From an uncultured Veillonella sp. (lineage in GTDB: Bacteria; Bacillota; Negativicutes; Veillonellales; Veillonellaceae), in assembly GCA_900544365.1 (NCBI GenBank), contig UQVF01000054.1, positions 1 to 11,322 on the forward strand: a stretch of 11,322 nt of DNA, in the 5' to 3' direction. A program made the position numbers and the translations under genes. How positions within the stretch are numbered: the first letter of the stretch is position 1; the number at the start of each line of letters is the position of its first letter. Below are positions 1-7,587 of the stretch, piece after piece. The notes under the pieces are model-generated. The model was given only the letters and a program-made list of their open reading frames with translations. It ran no database searches and was not told where the DNA came from.

Positions 1-3000
1 AAGGTTTAGATTTTTTTTTGGTCCTTTCTGTATCGGACCATCCACTCCACTCTTTAATGGTATTCCAATCCTCTACTACTTGTTTAGGCGCACCATCCAT
101 TGTGGCAAGCATACGCAAGTCTTCTAAAAATAGATGACCACTTTCATGAATAAAGGTAGAAAAATTAGCGGCATCGAATAATTGTATGCGTCGTTTACTG
201 CCAAGTTCTTCTGGATATACTGTAGTTAATCCTCTATATTTTAAACTTTCCTCAGCTTGATAATATCTATCTTGTTGCGCTGCACGTGCCTTATCTAAAT
301 CCTCACTAGTCAACACTTTTTCATTGCTTTTTTGTAAATGTTGTTCTATAATAAGGACTATATTAGACCAATCTAACGAGATTGGGGCGTATCTTGCCCC
401 GTTGTCCGATAGATTGGTCTTTTTTTGTTCATAATCTTCAAAATTTCCCTTGCTATTTTCTGTATCCTGCTGTATACTTGAGTCATAAATAGACCAATCT
501 AACGAGATTGGGGCCCTACTTGCCCCGTTGTCCGATAGGTTGGTCTTTTTTTTGCCATAATATAACAATGAATTATGTTTCAAGCTATTTGTATACCAAC
601 TTAAAGTTCCTCTACCAAAAATAGACTTGATTCTATGAACTTTATTCTTGTTTTTAAAAGTGTCAAAGATTAATGGAATTTGAATGGTATTTCCATTTTT
701 ATCTTCCATAGCAACTACAAGGATAACCTCATTATCAACATAGTTTTGTGTCTGCTTACTAAAGTTTCTAAATATCGCTACAGGATTAGCAATGGCTCTA
801 GGTAAATCTTTTAACACTTCCGTATCAATTGAATCCGCATGCTTCCCTTTTAATACCTTCGCTAATACAGAAGGTGTTATTTCTATATCATGCGCTGAAA
901 AGCCTAACATTTGTAACACAACCGGTGTACTCATGAGTCTAATGTCTTTGTTTGGTATTTCCCCATCCTTATAGCGATCCATTACGGAGTTCCAGGCAAT
1001 ACTATCTTGCTCTAGTTTTACTTCCCATTCAGGTCGGCTATCCTTAACAGCCTCATCAGTAACATCTATACTTTGTGCATAATAGTTAGGATTACCTTCC
1101 TCATCAATATAGCTATTCCCTTCATAATCCTTGACATCTTTTAGCATATCTCGTATAGTAAATATATTAAAAAGAGAGCTCGCTCCATTTATCTTGCCAT
1201 CGTGCAAGTGAGGGGTGCTCTCTTTTTTTGTTGGTATAATCGAATATAAGTCTATCTTAGTAGGATTAAGTGTAATTTCATTTTGTTGTTCTTCCCCAAC
1301 AATTTTCATGGTATATACATAATTACCAACTCTCATAGGTACATAAAAATAATGATAGTTTTCTACCTTTCCTTTTTCTGTGTTTTTATCCTTTTTTTGA
1401 TTCTTAACAGATTCTATTAGAATACTGCTTTTTACGAGTTCATCAAGTGTAAGTAAACTTATATCAAATGCTTTTTTCATTTGATTTCCTTTGATTTGAT
1501 TCCACACTAAATGGCGACGTTTGAGACTATTAGGGATCCCTAATACAGCTTTATTATCTGCGCTTAATTTCCCCTCTTTAAACGTATTCTTTAGTTGCTC
1601 TATGATACTCTTTTTATCGAGGTTCAAATTATTTTTATTAAAGAGTGGAGTAACATCGATAATTCTAATTGGAGTGTCTACATCCACATCCTTATTCATA
1701 GGTTGTGCGTATCCACTTCCTGCTACTTCTTTAGCATTAGCTTCTATTTGAACACGTTCCATGTAATCTTTGGCTGTAAAGTGACCGTATCCAGCTTTCT
1801 TCATAATATTGGCCATGACATCTGCATGCATTGCCATCACTAAGGCACCCTCTTTTGCTTGACTAGCAACAGCAGGGTTGCCTTTTTTTAATTCTCCTAC
1901 TAAGTCTTTATAGATTTGGTATCCTTCGTCAGATAAGTTAGAGCGAACATGGACATCACTATCTGCAATTTGGAACAAAGTATCTTTGATACTATCCATA
2001 GCCTCTAAATCTTGTAGTGCCTCTTCCATTTCGTTATATCGACTCATAGCCGTTTTCATAGCACTATCACTCATAACATCAGCATACTCTTGGGATAGTT
2101 GTTTCTTACCATGCTCAAAGGCAATCCGTCTACGGTCCTTATAGCTAGGTGCTCGATGGTGCATAGCTACATGGTCATCATACCACTTAGGTTTAGGCCC
2201 TTCCTTATCATACTCCAATGCCTTATGCTCATCGTGATAAGTCTCTCGATAGGTTTCTTCCATTTGGTTATACATATCATTAAAGACCTGTTTAATATGG
2301 TACGGATCACTTGATACAACCATTTCAGCTAGGTTTTTTTCTCTATCACTATGATTTGAGAACTCCTTCATGATATCTTCCTTAACGGCTTCCATCTTTT
2401 TAGCATATTCACCCGCAAAATGTTCTTGATAGGCTTTTGCCCCTTTGACCGCTTGTTCTATACTTGCTACAGACATGCCACCGTCCGTATAAAAAGTAGC
2501 CTTTTCCAACGCTTTAACAGTATCCTCTGTTATTTCTGTATTAAGCTGTGCAAATTGGCTAATAGGCACTGGTAAAGCTGCTTCATGTTCAATGGCTTTT
2601 GTAGCTTCTTCTCGTGTCACAATGCCAGAGTTAATTAAACTTTGAATCGCTTCTTGCCCCTGTTGGGTATCTACTAATTCATGAGCATTAATATATACAG
2701 TCCCAATGCCTTGCTTATCTGCTGTGGCTTGAATAGTTTTAGCAAATAACTCAGGGTTCTTTTGTGCCAATGGGTTCACTTGACTTTCTTTAATTAGCGC
2801 ACTGACTACTTGATTACCTCTCTGATTAATATCAGACTGTATGACCATATCTTGTTGCTCAGGGCTCAACCTATGAAAGGCTCTAAACTGATGTATGGTG
2901 TGTGCTGTACCACCAAGTCCACCTAATACACCAAGACCAAAAACGGCTGGCACTGCATCTATCATGGCCTTAATAGACCCTATACCGATATCTGCTAAAC

Positions 3001-4198
3001 TATAATGCACATCTCCTTGTTTGCCCCACAGATTAGTCTGTACCTTATCATTGATATCCTGTAAGCCTTCTTCTAGTAACTCACTACCACTAGATTTTAA
3101 TCCAGCTTTGAAAGATTCTTTAGCTGTAGAGATAGCTCCCTCTTTCATAATGGCAGTTTTACTTTGGTTTTCTATCATCTTAGTCAATACAGATACACCA
3201 GGCTTAACTGCTTTGATTGCTTTTACAGCCAATCCTAGTCCTACCATTTCAATCGCTGCATCAGGAAGAGAAAATGCCGATGCACGAATCTTAGCTTCCT
3301 CATTACTATAAATTCGATTACCATTAGCATCTTTTTTATCGATTAAATCTAAATATTTCTGACCAAATGACATTTTTTGAATTTCACTACCCAGTCCCAA
3401 AGTAACCCCAGTACCAAATCCACTAATAGCCCCTGGAATAGCTCCCGCTCCACCAGCCATAACACCTGCTTTAGCTCCTAATATAGCACCTGCTGTCCCC
3501 TCTATCATGGCAGCAGACGCAATTTGTCGCCCCATAATTACACCTTGTTGCGCTGTAGCACCTGTAATGGATTCTATCCAATTACTTCCTTCTGTTCTAT
3601 ATTGACTAAGGTTGTTTTGCAAACGCTCGATCTCATGATTAATTTCTACAATCTTATTAGGATCTGTCTCGTAAGCCAAATCTCTACCTTGTTTGGCTAG
3701 TAATAATTGGTCATTACCACTCCATATGCCTTGTTGGATAGAATCCCATATGCCTCGTGTTTGACGAACATTTTCCGTATTCTTTAATAGCTCTATGGCT
3801 TCTGCTTCACTGCTGTATTGAATATTAGAAAATTCTGGATACTCAGTTTTAAACGCTTCCATATCTTGTAATGTGTTTTTTCTAATACTCATCTCCCGAG
3901 CTCTTTCAATGACATCATGTCCACCATTAATAAGCACATTCGGTGAGATGTCCAATGTTTTACCTATCTCTATGGCATCTTGTGACCAGTCCGCATCATT
4001 ATAGGCTATCTTTCTATATGCCTTAGATAAGGTGCTATTAGAGTTTTCAAACAAACTATCTAGACGATCCCCGAAAGACATATTTCTTTCTTTTTCATCA
4101 TCTACGTGTCCAAAATCTTTTACATATTTGGGGTTATCATATGTTTTGAAACCACCTTTTCTGACATCTTCAGATGTTATACGTTGGTTATTTGCCAT
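1..4198 (-). CDS. Giant phage polyvalent / ejection protein, 3' end outside window (at least 1399 codons)
   Basis: The frame is open from ATG 4198-4196 to the left edge; I read every codon and found no stop. The start overlaps the upstream stop (TAATG) and has a GAGGGAGA Shine-Dalgarno. Visible parts, in order: a polar N-terminus; a long Gly/Ala-rich hydrophobic stretch at about residues 207-279, with further hydrophobic segments at about 309-332 and 402-437; a charged helical middle (about 470-860); a segment at about 880-990 with YHYFYVP and DLYSII, resembling the LPD3/barnase-EndoU-like modules of polyvalent proteins; a MuF-C-like segment at about 1080-1216 (TPVVLQMLG, DLPRAIANPVAIF, SIFGRG, LLYY); and a zincin motif HESGH at 1351-1355. 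By position it matches T7 gp16, the last ejection protein. I infer that it is packaged, forms part of the envelope channel and delivers enzymatic domains. Domain names are from remembered family patterns, so they are moderate calls. Three palindromic elements lie inside it in frame. The C-terminal domains are missing from the window. Confidence 0.82.
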   Translation of the reverse strand, partial: MANNQRITSEDVRKGGFKTYDNPKYVKDFGHVDDEKERNMSFGDRLDSLFENSNSTLSKAYRKIAYNDADWSQDAIEIGKTLDISPNVLINGGHDVIERAREMSIRKNTLQDMEAFKTEYPEFSNIQYSSEAEAIELLKNTENVRQTRGIWDSIQQGIWSGNDQLLLAKQGRDLAYETDPNKIVEINHEIERLQNNLSQYRTEGSNWIESITGATAQQGVIMGRQIASAAMIEGTAGAILGAKAGVMAGGAGAIPGAISGFGTGVTLGLGSEIQKMSFGQKYLDLIDKKDANGNRIYSNEEAKIRASAFSLPDAAIEMVGLGLAVKAIKAVKPGVSVLTKMIENQSKTAIMKEGAISTAKESFKAGLKSSGSELLEEGLQDINDKVQTNLWGKQGDVHYSLADIGIGSIKAMIDAVPAVFGLGVLGGLGGTAHTIHQFRAFHRLSPEQQDMVIQSDINQRGNQVVSALIKESQVNPLAQKNPELFAKTIQATADKQGIGTVYINAHELVDTQQGQEAIQSLINSGIVTREEATKAIEHEAALPVPISQFAQLNTEITEDTVKALEKATFYTDGGMSVASIEQAVKGAKAYQEHFAGEYAKKMEAVKEDIMKEFSNHSDREKNLAEMVVSSDPYHIKQVFNDMYNQMEETYRETYHDEHKALEYDKEGPKPKWYDDHVAMHHRAPSYKDRRRIAFEHGKKQLSQEYADVMSDSAMKTAMSRYNEMEEALQDLEAMDSIKDTLFQIADSDVHVRSNLSDEGYQIYKDLVGELKKGNPAVASQAKEGALVMAMHADVMANIMKKAGYGHFTAKDYMERVQIEANAKEVAGSGYAQPMNKDVDVDTPIRIIDVTPLFNKNNLNLDKKSIIEQLKNTFKEGKLSADNKAVLGIPNSLKRRHLVWNQIKGNQMKKAFDISLLTLDELVKSSILIESVKNQKKDKNTEKGKVENYHYFYVPMRVGNYVYTMKIVGEEQQNEITLNPTKIDLYSIIPTKKESTPHLHDGKINGASSLFNIFTIRDMLKDVKDYEGNSYIDEEGNPNYYAQSIDVTDEAVKDSRPEWEVKLEQDSIAWNSVMDRYKDGEIPNKDIRLMSTPVVLQMLGFSAHDIEITPSVLAKVLKGKHADSIDTEVLKDLPRAIANPVAIFRNFSKQTQNYVDNEVILVVAMEDKNGNTIQIPLIFDTFKNKNKVHRIKSIFGRGTLSWYTNSLKHNSLLYYGKKKTNLSDNGASRAPISLDWSIYDSSIQQDTENSKGNFEDYEQKKTNLSDNGARYAPISLDWSNIVLIIEQHLQKSNEKVLTSEDLDKARAAQQDRYYQAEESLKYRGLTTVYPEELGSKRRIQLFDAANFSTFIHESGHLFLEDLRMLATMDGAPKQVVEDWNTIKEWSGWSDTERTKKKSKP
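365..420 (+). repeat. In-frame palindromic element, family A, copy 1
   Basis: This 56-bp element lies inside the polyvalent gene. Its ends are inverted (AGACCAATCT 365-374 with AGATTGGTCT 411-420), and an inner stem GGGGC 384-388 / GCCCC 396-400 closes a 7-base loop. On the plus strand a run of seven T follows (420-426), so it looks like an intrinsic terminator read antisense to the gene. G+C is 28 of 56, above the AT-rich surroundings. On the coding strand it translates in frame as KTNLSDNGA, RYA, PISLDWS (about residues 1258-1278). It is 51/56 identical to copy 2, whose equivalent bases lie 126 bp (42 codons) to the right. Confidence 0.9.
491..546 (+). repeat. In-frame palindromic element, family A, copy 2
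   Basis: This is the second copy of the 56-bp palindrome. Its arms are AGACCAATCT 491-500 and AGGTTGGTCT 537-546, its inner stem is GGGGC 510-514 / GCCCC 522-526, and eight T follow on the plus strand (546-553). It differs from copy 1 at five positions. Four are in the 7-base loop. The fifth (A to G in the right arm) keeps a G-U pair in a plus-strand RNA. It encodes about residues 1216-1236, reading KKTNLSDNGA then SRAPISLDWS, directly after the LLYY end of the MuF-C-like segment. The sequence between the copies shows no similarity to the flanks, so this is not a tandem duplication of a longer unit. Confidence 0.9.
1169..1229 (+). repeat. In-frame palindromic element, family B
   Basis: This 61-bp inverted repeat is unrelated in sequence to the family A elements. 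The outer arms are AAAAAGAGAGC (1169-1179) and GCTCTC followed by seven T (1217-1229). The inner stem CTTGC 1193-1197 / GCAAG 1204-1208 closes a 6-base loop, with partly paired bases between. The design is the same as family A, a hairpin with a T run on the plus strand. It is translated in the polyvalent protein at about residues 991-1010, with KKESTPHLHDGK and INGASSLF on the two sides of the hairpin. It sits in the linker between the LPD3-like and MuF-C-like segments. Only one copy is present here, so its status as a repeat family is inference from structure. Confidence 0.65.
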
Positions 4199-6360
4199 TA
4201 TTCGTCTCCCTCGTAGCTACTCGACTCTCCACTGTCACCATGTTCTCGTTTCCATGTATCAACATCAATAGATCTAATAATTTCTCCATCTTTTAATATG
4301 TTTACATAATATCCACCATCATCACCTTTACCTAATTCATGATCATCACCATTATAGGCTCTTACTTGAGTTCTACTAATATTGACATGAACATCTGGCG
4401 CCCAGTTTCTTACATATGTATATTCTTTTTTTCGTACAGCCTCTACTAAAAAGCTGATCATTTCCGAGTCTGATGGATAATCTCCGTGTTCAGAATAATA
4501 TTGTGTTCTATATGCAGCTCCTTCTTCAGAAGCCCCTATCCATAAAGCATTCATATCTTTTTTTGAATATCCTAGCCTATCTTGAACTACGGACTTATAT
4601 TGTCCTACGGCTGCACTAAATCTTCCTGTCCCTTTCGAACGATCTTCTAATGAAGAATACACTTTATTATAAAAAGTATTGCTAAAAGATAGCCCTGAGT
4701 TTTTCATTAAATTCATCACGTATTCAGAACTTTCACCTCTATCTATTGCCTCCATTATCATAGCTTCATTAGCTGGTCCAGCACTTAATGCAGCTGCATC
4801 TCTTCTTTTTTGTTCGTTACTATAGCCTTCTATAGTACTTATCAATGCAACTTTAACATCAGGTGAATCATTAGTTTGTGACTCAAGCGCATTCGCTATC
4901 TCACCTGGTGAGTTACCATTTTTTTCCATTTCATGCGCCATTAATCTTAACTCTTTAACCTTTTTACGTACCGCTTCTTCATGTTCTCGTTTTATTTTAG
5001 CTTGTATTTGTGTAAACCTTTGCTCTGCTTTTGCTAGAAAATCCGCTTTTTCACCATCTGTCATGGTGTGACTATTTGTAATTCTAGATAGTGTAGATTT
5101 TACATAATTTCGAATTGATGTGCCTCCACCATTATCCTCTTTATCCCAAGAGTAGTGATTTCCATTGCCATCGATGGCATCTGGTTCTCCATTCACCCAT
5201 CGTATGGCATTCTGTTCTCCTGCGAACCATGCCACCAACGCGCCTTCAGCACCATATTTATTAAAATATCCACCTAATACATGACGTACCACTTTCATAT
5301 AAGCATCTTGGTCTGTAATTGCTTTATCTCCAACTCCTGCCTGTTTTGACCATTCTGGCCAATTCTCTGGCATAATTTGAAATAAGCCATATGCACCAGA
5401 ACTCTTATTAACTGCTGTGGGATCTCCTCCACTTTCTTGACCTTGTACCGCATTTAAAAATGAATCTAAACTCATATTACCTGTTCTCAATGGGTTTTCT
5501 TTTTCAAGCATATACAAAGCTGCTTTTTTAGCATCATTACCATTTTTTGCAAGAACGTCCCTTAACTTAACTTCATCTTCTAATACAGCATTCACCTTAA
5601 ACTCTTTCGCTGCTTCTTCAAACTTTTTATACTTTTCTGGCATCATTCCCACATCTTTTGCTACATCAATAATTCCATCGATTGCTTGATTATTCTTTTC
5701 AGTGCCCGCTACATGTAATACGCCTTGTAACAGCTCTTCCGTAGCTTTATCTTTTCTAGCACGAACAGCTTCTTCACCTTCATAACCATATATCTCATCA
5801 ATCTTTTTATAAACGTTATCTAATTGGCTTTTAACAATATCCATCTTGGTATATCCTAACTGTGCCACTTTTGCTGAACTAGTAATAAAGTTTGCTACAG
5901 ATACATCTCTATACTTATCACCTTGTTCACGCTCATGACTCTCCATTTTTGTATTATTCTGTAACCACGATTGGTCTGCATGTTGTAAAAAGCCTTGCTG
6001 TGAACGTTTAAACTGTAACTTTGAAGATATGTCCTCACGTATTTTTGCTTCTTCTTGGCGAAATCTCTCTGCGGAATTAGATGCATCTTGTAATGTCGTA
6101 TAGGCAAGTCCTGTTTTGTCGTTGTACATAAGGTCAGCAATGCGGTTGTTATAATCGGTTTCCGCATTCATTTGTTGCAGTTTCATTTCAGTATCTATCT
6201 TTTTTAACTGCACATTATAAAGGTCGTTCACCCCTTTTTGAAAGGCTTGTAGACCACTAGCGATTTGTCCACCATAAGCTTCTATACTTCCGCTTCCTTG
6301 CAGTCCACCACTAGGACCTGTATTCGGTTTAACTTGCTCATTATATGATTCTAATCTCAT
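4198..6360 (-). CDS. Internal virion (ejection) protein with soluble lytic transglycosylase domain, 720 aa
   Basis: It is probably packaged in the virion and ejected into the envelope, where its lytic transglycosylase cuts peptidoglycan so that the DNA channel can cross the wall. The SLT (goose-lysozyme-like) domain spans about residues 298-395. The likely catalytic Glu is E309 in QESGGD, followed by the family motif YGLFQIMPENW at about 323-333 and ALVAWFAGEQNA near the end. The N-terminal 290 residues are polar and helical, and the Q-rich beginning looks coiled-coil. The C-terminal half is mostly helical and charged, ending in an acidic serine-rich tail. I start it at ATG 6360 because GGTGGAG lies 6 bases upstream. 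An in-frame TTG at 6375 overlaps this Shine-Dalgarno and is unlikely. It begins 2 bases after the gp14-like stop and its own stop overlaps the next start (TAATG). In T7 the transglycosylase is in gp16; here it sits in the gp15 position and the giant protein follows. Confidence 0.87.
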   Translation of the reverse strand: MRLESYNEQVKPNTGPSGGLQGSGSIEAYGGQIASGLQAFQKGVNDLYNVQLKKIDTEMKLQQMNAETDYNNRIADLMYNDKTGLAYTTLQDASNSAERFRQEEAKIREDISSKLQFKRSQQGFLQHADQSWLQNNTKMESHEREQGDKYRDVSVANFITSSAKVAQLGYTKMDIVKSQLDNVYKKIDEIYGYEGEEAVRARKDKATEELLQGVLHVAGTEKNNQAIDGIIDVAKDVGMMPEKYKKFEEAAKEFKVNAVLEDEVKLRDVLAKNGNDAKKAALYMLEKENPLRTGNMSLDSFLNAVQGQESGGDPTAVNKSSGAYGLFQIMPENWPEWSKQAGVGDKAITDQDAYMKVVRHVLGGYFNKYGAEGALVAWFAGEQNAIRWVNGEPDAIDGNGNHYSWDKEDNGGGTSIRNYVKSTLSRITNSHTMTDGEKADFLAKAEQRFTQIQAKIKREHEEAVRKKVKELRLMAHEMEKNGNSPGEIANALESQTNDSPDVKVALISTIEGYSNEQKRRDAAALSAGPANEAMIMEAIDRGESSEYVMNLMKNSGLSFSNTFYNKVYSSLEDRSKGTGRFSAAVGQYKSVVQDRLGYSKKDMNALWIGASEEGAAYRTQYYSEHGDYPSDSEMISFLVEAVRKKEYTYVRNWAPDVHVNISRTQVRAYNGDDHELGKGDDGGYYVNILKDGEIIRSIDVDTWKREHGDSGESSSYEGDE

Positions 6361-6362
6361 AG

Positions 6363-7082
6363 TTATCTCCACCAATTCTTAACGCTTGAGATATGTTCTA
6401 AGTAGTTAGGCTTAACTGCTCCCATACCTACCGCCTTATTACTTATAATTCCTTTCGGTGTAGTAAAGTTACTAAACATACTATCAGCAGATGTAAAACC
6501 ATAAGGATTTGCATTGCCACTTGCCCCTGGGCTAAATGTTCTTGTAGGACTCACATAGGAAGTGCTTGTTGGGCTCTCTATCTTTCCATAATCGCTTAAA
6601 TACGATTGTACTGAGGCAGCAGTACTTAATAAGGTGCCTAGCATTTTCATTCTTCCGGCTTGCTTAGCACTTTGTATGCCAGCATAAGCATTAGCTGCCT
6701 GATTTTTATAATTCCATGTTTGCAATGCTTGTGAGTCCACATCGTTTCTTTGGTTCTGCAAAAGTTGTAAACTATCTGCTACATACGAATCATGGCTACT
6801 ATCCATCACATCCTTTACAGATCCCGTAGACATGAGACTAGATGCACCCGCTTCATTTCTATTTTGACCTAATGCTAATCGCATTTTCTCCGTTAGTTTC
6901 TTTTGTTCACGTCCTGCATTATCAGCAATTTGCTCTGCTTTTCGTTCACTCATCTTTGTATTGTATTCTGCTAGTTTAGCTTGATTTTCGTACATAGCTA
7001 CTTGTGCTTTAGTTTCTGCCTTAGCCCCCATCATGCCACTAATCGCTTGTATCCCTAGCATAGCTAAAGGATGCATGCACAT
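6363..7082 (-). CDS. Internal virion protein, T7 gp14-like, 239 aa
   Basis: It is a probable ejection protein that reaches the outer membrane and begins the DNA channel. The N-terminus is hydrophobic and glycine/methionine-rich (LAMLGIQAISGMMGAKAE, about residues 6-23). A long amphipathic helical region rich in A, Q, E and K follows (about 24-150), including RLALGQNRNEAGASSL, a pattern typical of the gp14 family. The C-terminal third is Ser/Thr/Pro/Gly-rich and looks disordered. The length is close to that of T7 gp14. I choose ATG 7082: AAAGGAAG (7098-7091) lies 8 bases upstream. A GTG at 7091 in the same frame would overlap the Shine-Dalgarno. It begins 1 base after the gp13-like stop (TAGTATG), which suggests translational coupling. 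The family call rests on composition, size and gene order rather than on catalytic residues. Confidence 0.77.
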   Translation of the reverse strand: MCMHPLAMLGIQAISGMMGAKAETKAQVAMYENQAKLAEYNTKMSERKAEQIADNAGREQKKLTEKMRLALGQNRNEAGASSLMSTGSVKDVMDSSHDSYVADSLQLLQNQRNDVDSQALQTWNYKNQAANAYAGIQSAKQAGRMKMLGTLLSTAASVQSYLSDYGKIESPTSTSYVSPTRTFSPGASGNANPYGFTSADSMFSNFTTPKGIISNKAVGMGAVKPNYLEHISSVKNWWR

Positions 7083-7083
7083 A

Positions 7084-7587
7084 CTATTCACTTCCTTTCT
7101 TTGGCAATGTAAACAATAGAAATCCCTCTGGTAAATTGACTCCTTCTATAAATGTAGCGCCTAACCATCGTAACCAACGTATAGATGCTTTATTATCCTT
7201 GGATATACAATTCCATAAGGATCCTTGCTGTTGCCATTCATTAATAATTCGTTTACTTTCCTCTAAGAAATAGCGTTGGCAATATTTACTTTCCTGTAAT
7301 CTTTGACTCCCTAGAAACCATATGCAGTATCCTAACCCTGTGTGGTATTCATCTCCTATTCCATAGGCCCATATAGGCGACTCTACTCCAGCTATACATT
7401 CGTATTCTATCCACCATTGCGCACTGCATGCTGTGGATAATAAAAGGCCATGAGTAGCATTATCTGCTCCCATAGCCATGCATTCTATAACATCAATTGT
7501 TCGTAGACGTTTCGCTAACTCTACCAAGTCTCCTAAGAGTCGCTTATCATTCGCCTTACCACTGCGTTTTATTATTGTACCTTGCAA
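7084..7587 (-). CDS. T7 gp13-like (DUF2833) GNAT-fold virion-assembly protein, 167 aa
   Basis: It resembles the phage gp13 family, small proteins with an acetyltransferase (GNAT) fold found between the tail nozzle and ejection protein genes. In T7, gp13 is needed for internal virion protein assembly. Supporting features are the early RTIDVIEC segment (the family has a conserved D..E), a Trp/Tyr-rich core with SPIWAYGIG, LGYCIWFLG in the middle, and the ending KASIRWLRWLGATF, the usual GNAT C-terminal helix-strand. No clear acetyl-CoA loop (R/QxxGxG/A) is visible, so enzymatic activity is doubtful. I start it at TTG 7587: GGAGGAGGT lies 4 bases upstream and the codon is in frame. Upstream in-frame codons are open, but they belong to the coding region of tubular B. 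It overlaps tubular B by 32 bases and ends 1 base before the gp14-like start. Confidence 0.75.
   Translation of the reverse strand: MQGTIIKRSGKANDKRLLGDLVELAKRLRTIDVIECMAMGADNATHGLLLSTACSAQWWIEYECIAGVESPIWAYGIGDEYHTGLGYCIWFLGSQRLQESKYCQRYFLEESKRIINEWQQQGSLWNCISKDNKASIRWLRWLGATFIEGVNLPEGFLLFTLPKKGSE

Noticed and set aside
365..546. CRISPR array
   Set aside because: There are only two repeat copies. The 56-bp repeat is longer than usual, it is translated as part of a long open frame, and no cas gene is present. The palindromic-element explanation fits better.
365..1229. True intergenic terminators marking gene ends in the left 1.2 kb
   Set aside because: The minus-strand frame passes through all three hairpins with no stop, and the T runs are on the non-coding strand, so they do not end the virion operon.
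1..4198. Diversity-generating retroelement target, expected by analogy with BPP-1
   Set aside because: No reverse transcriptase, template repeat or variable repeat pair is visible. The only direct repeats are the 56-bp palindromes, whose differences are not limited to adenine positions.
5895..6167. Minus-strand frame of 90 codons inside the transglycosylase gene
   Set aside because: It is an alternative frame fully inside a longer gene with clear domain content, and its protein has no recognizable features.
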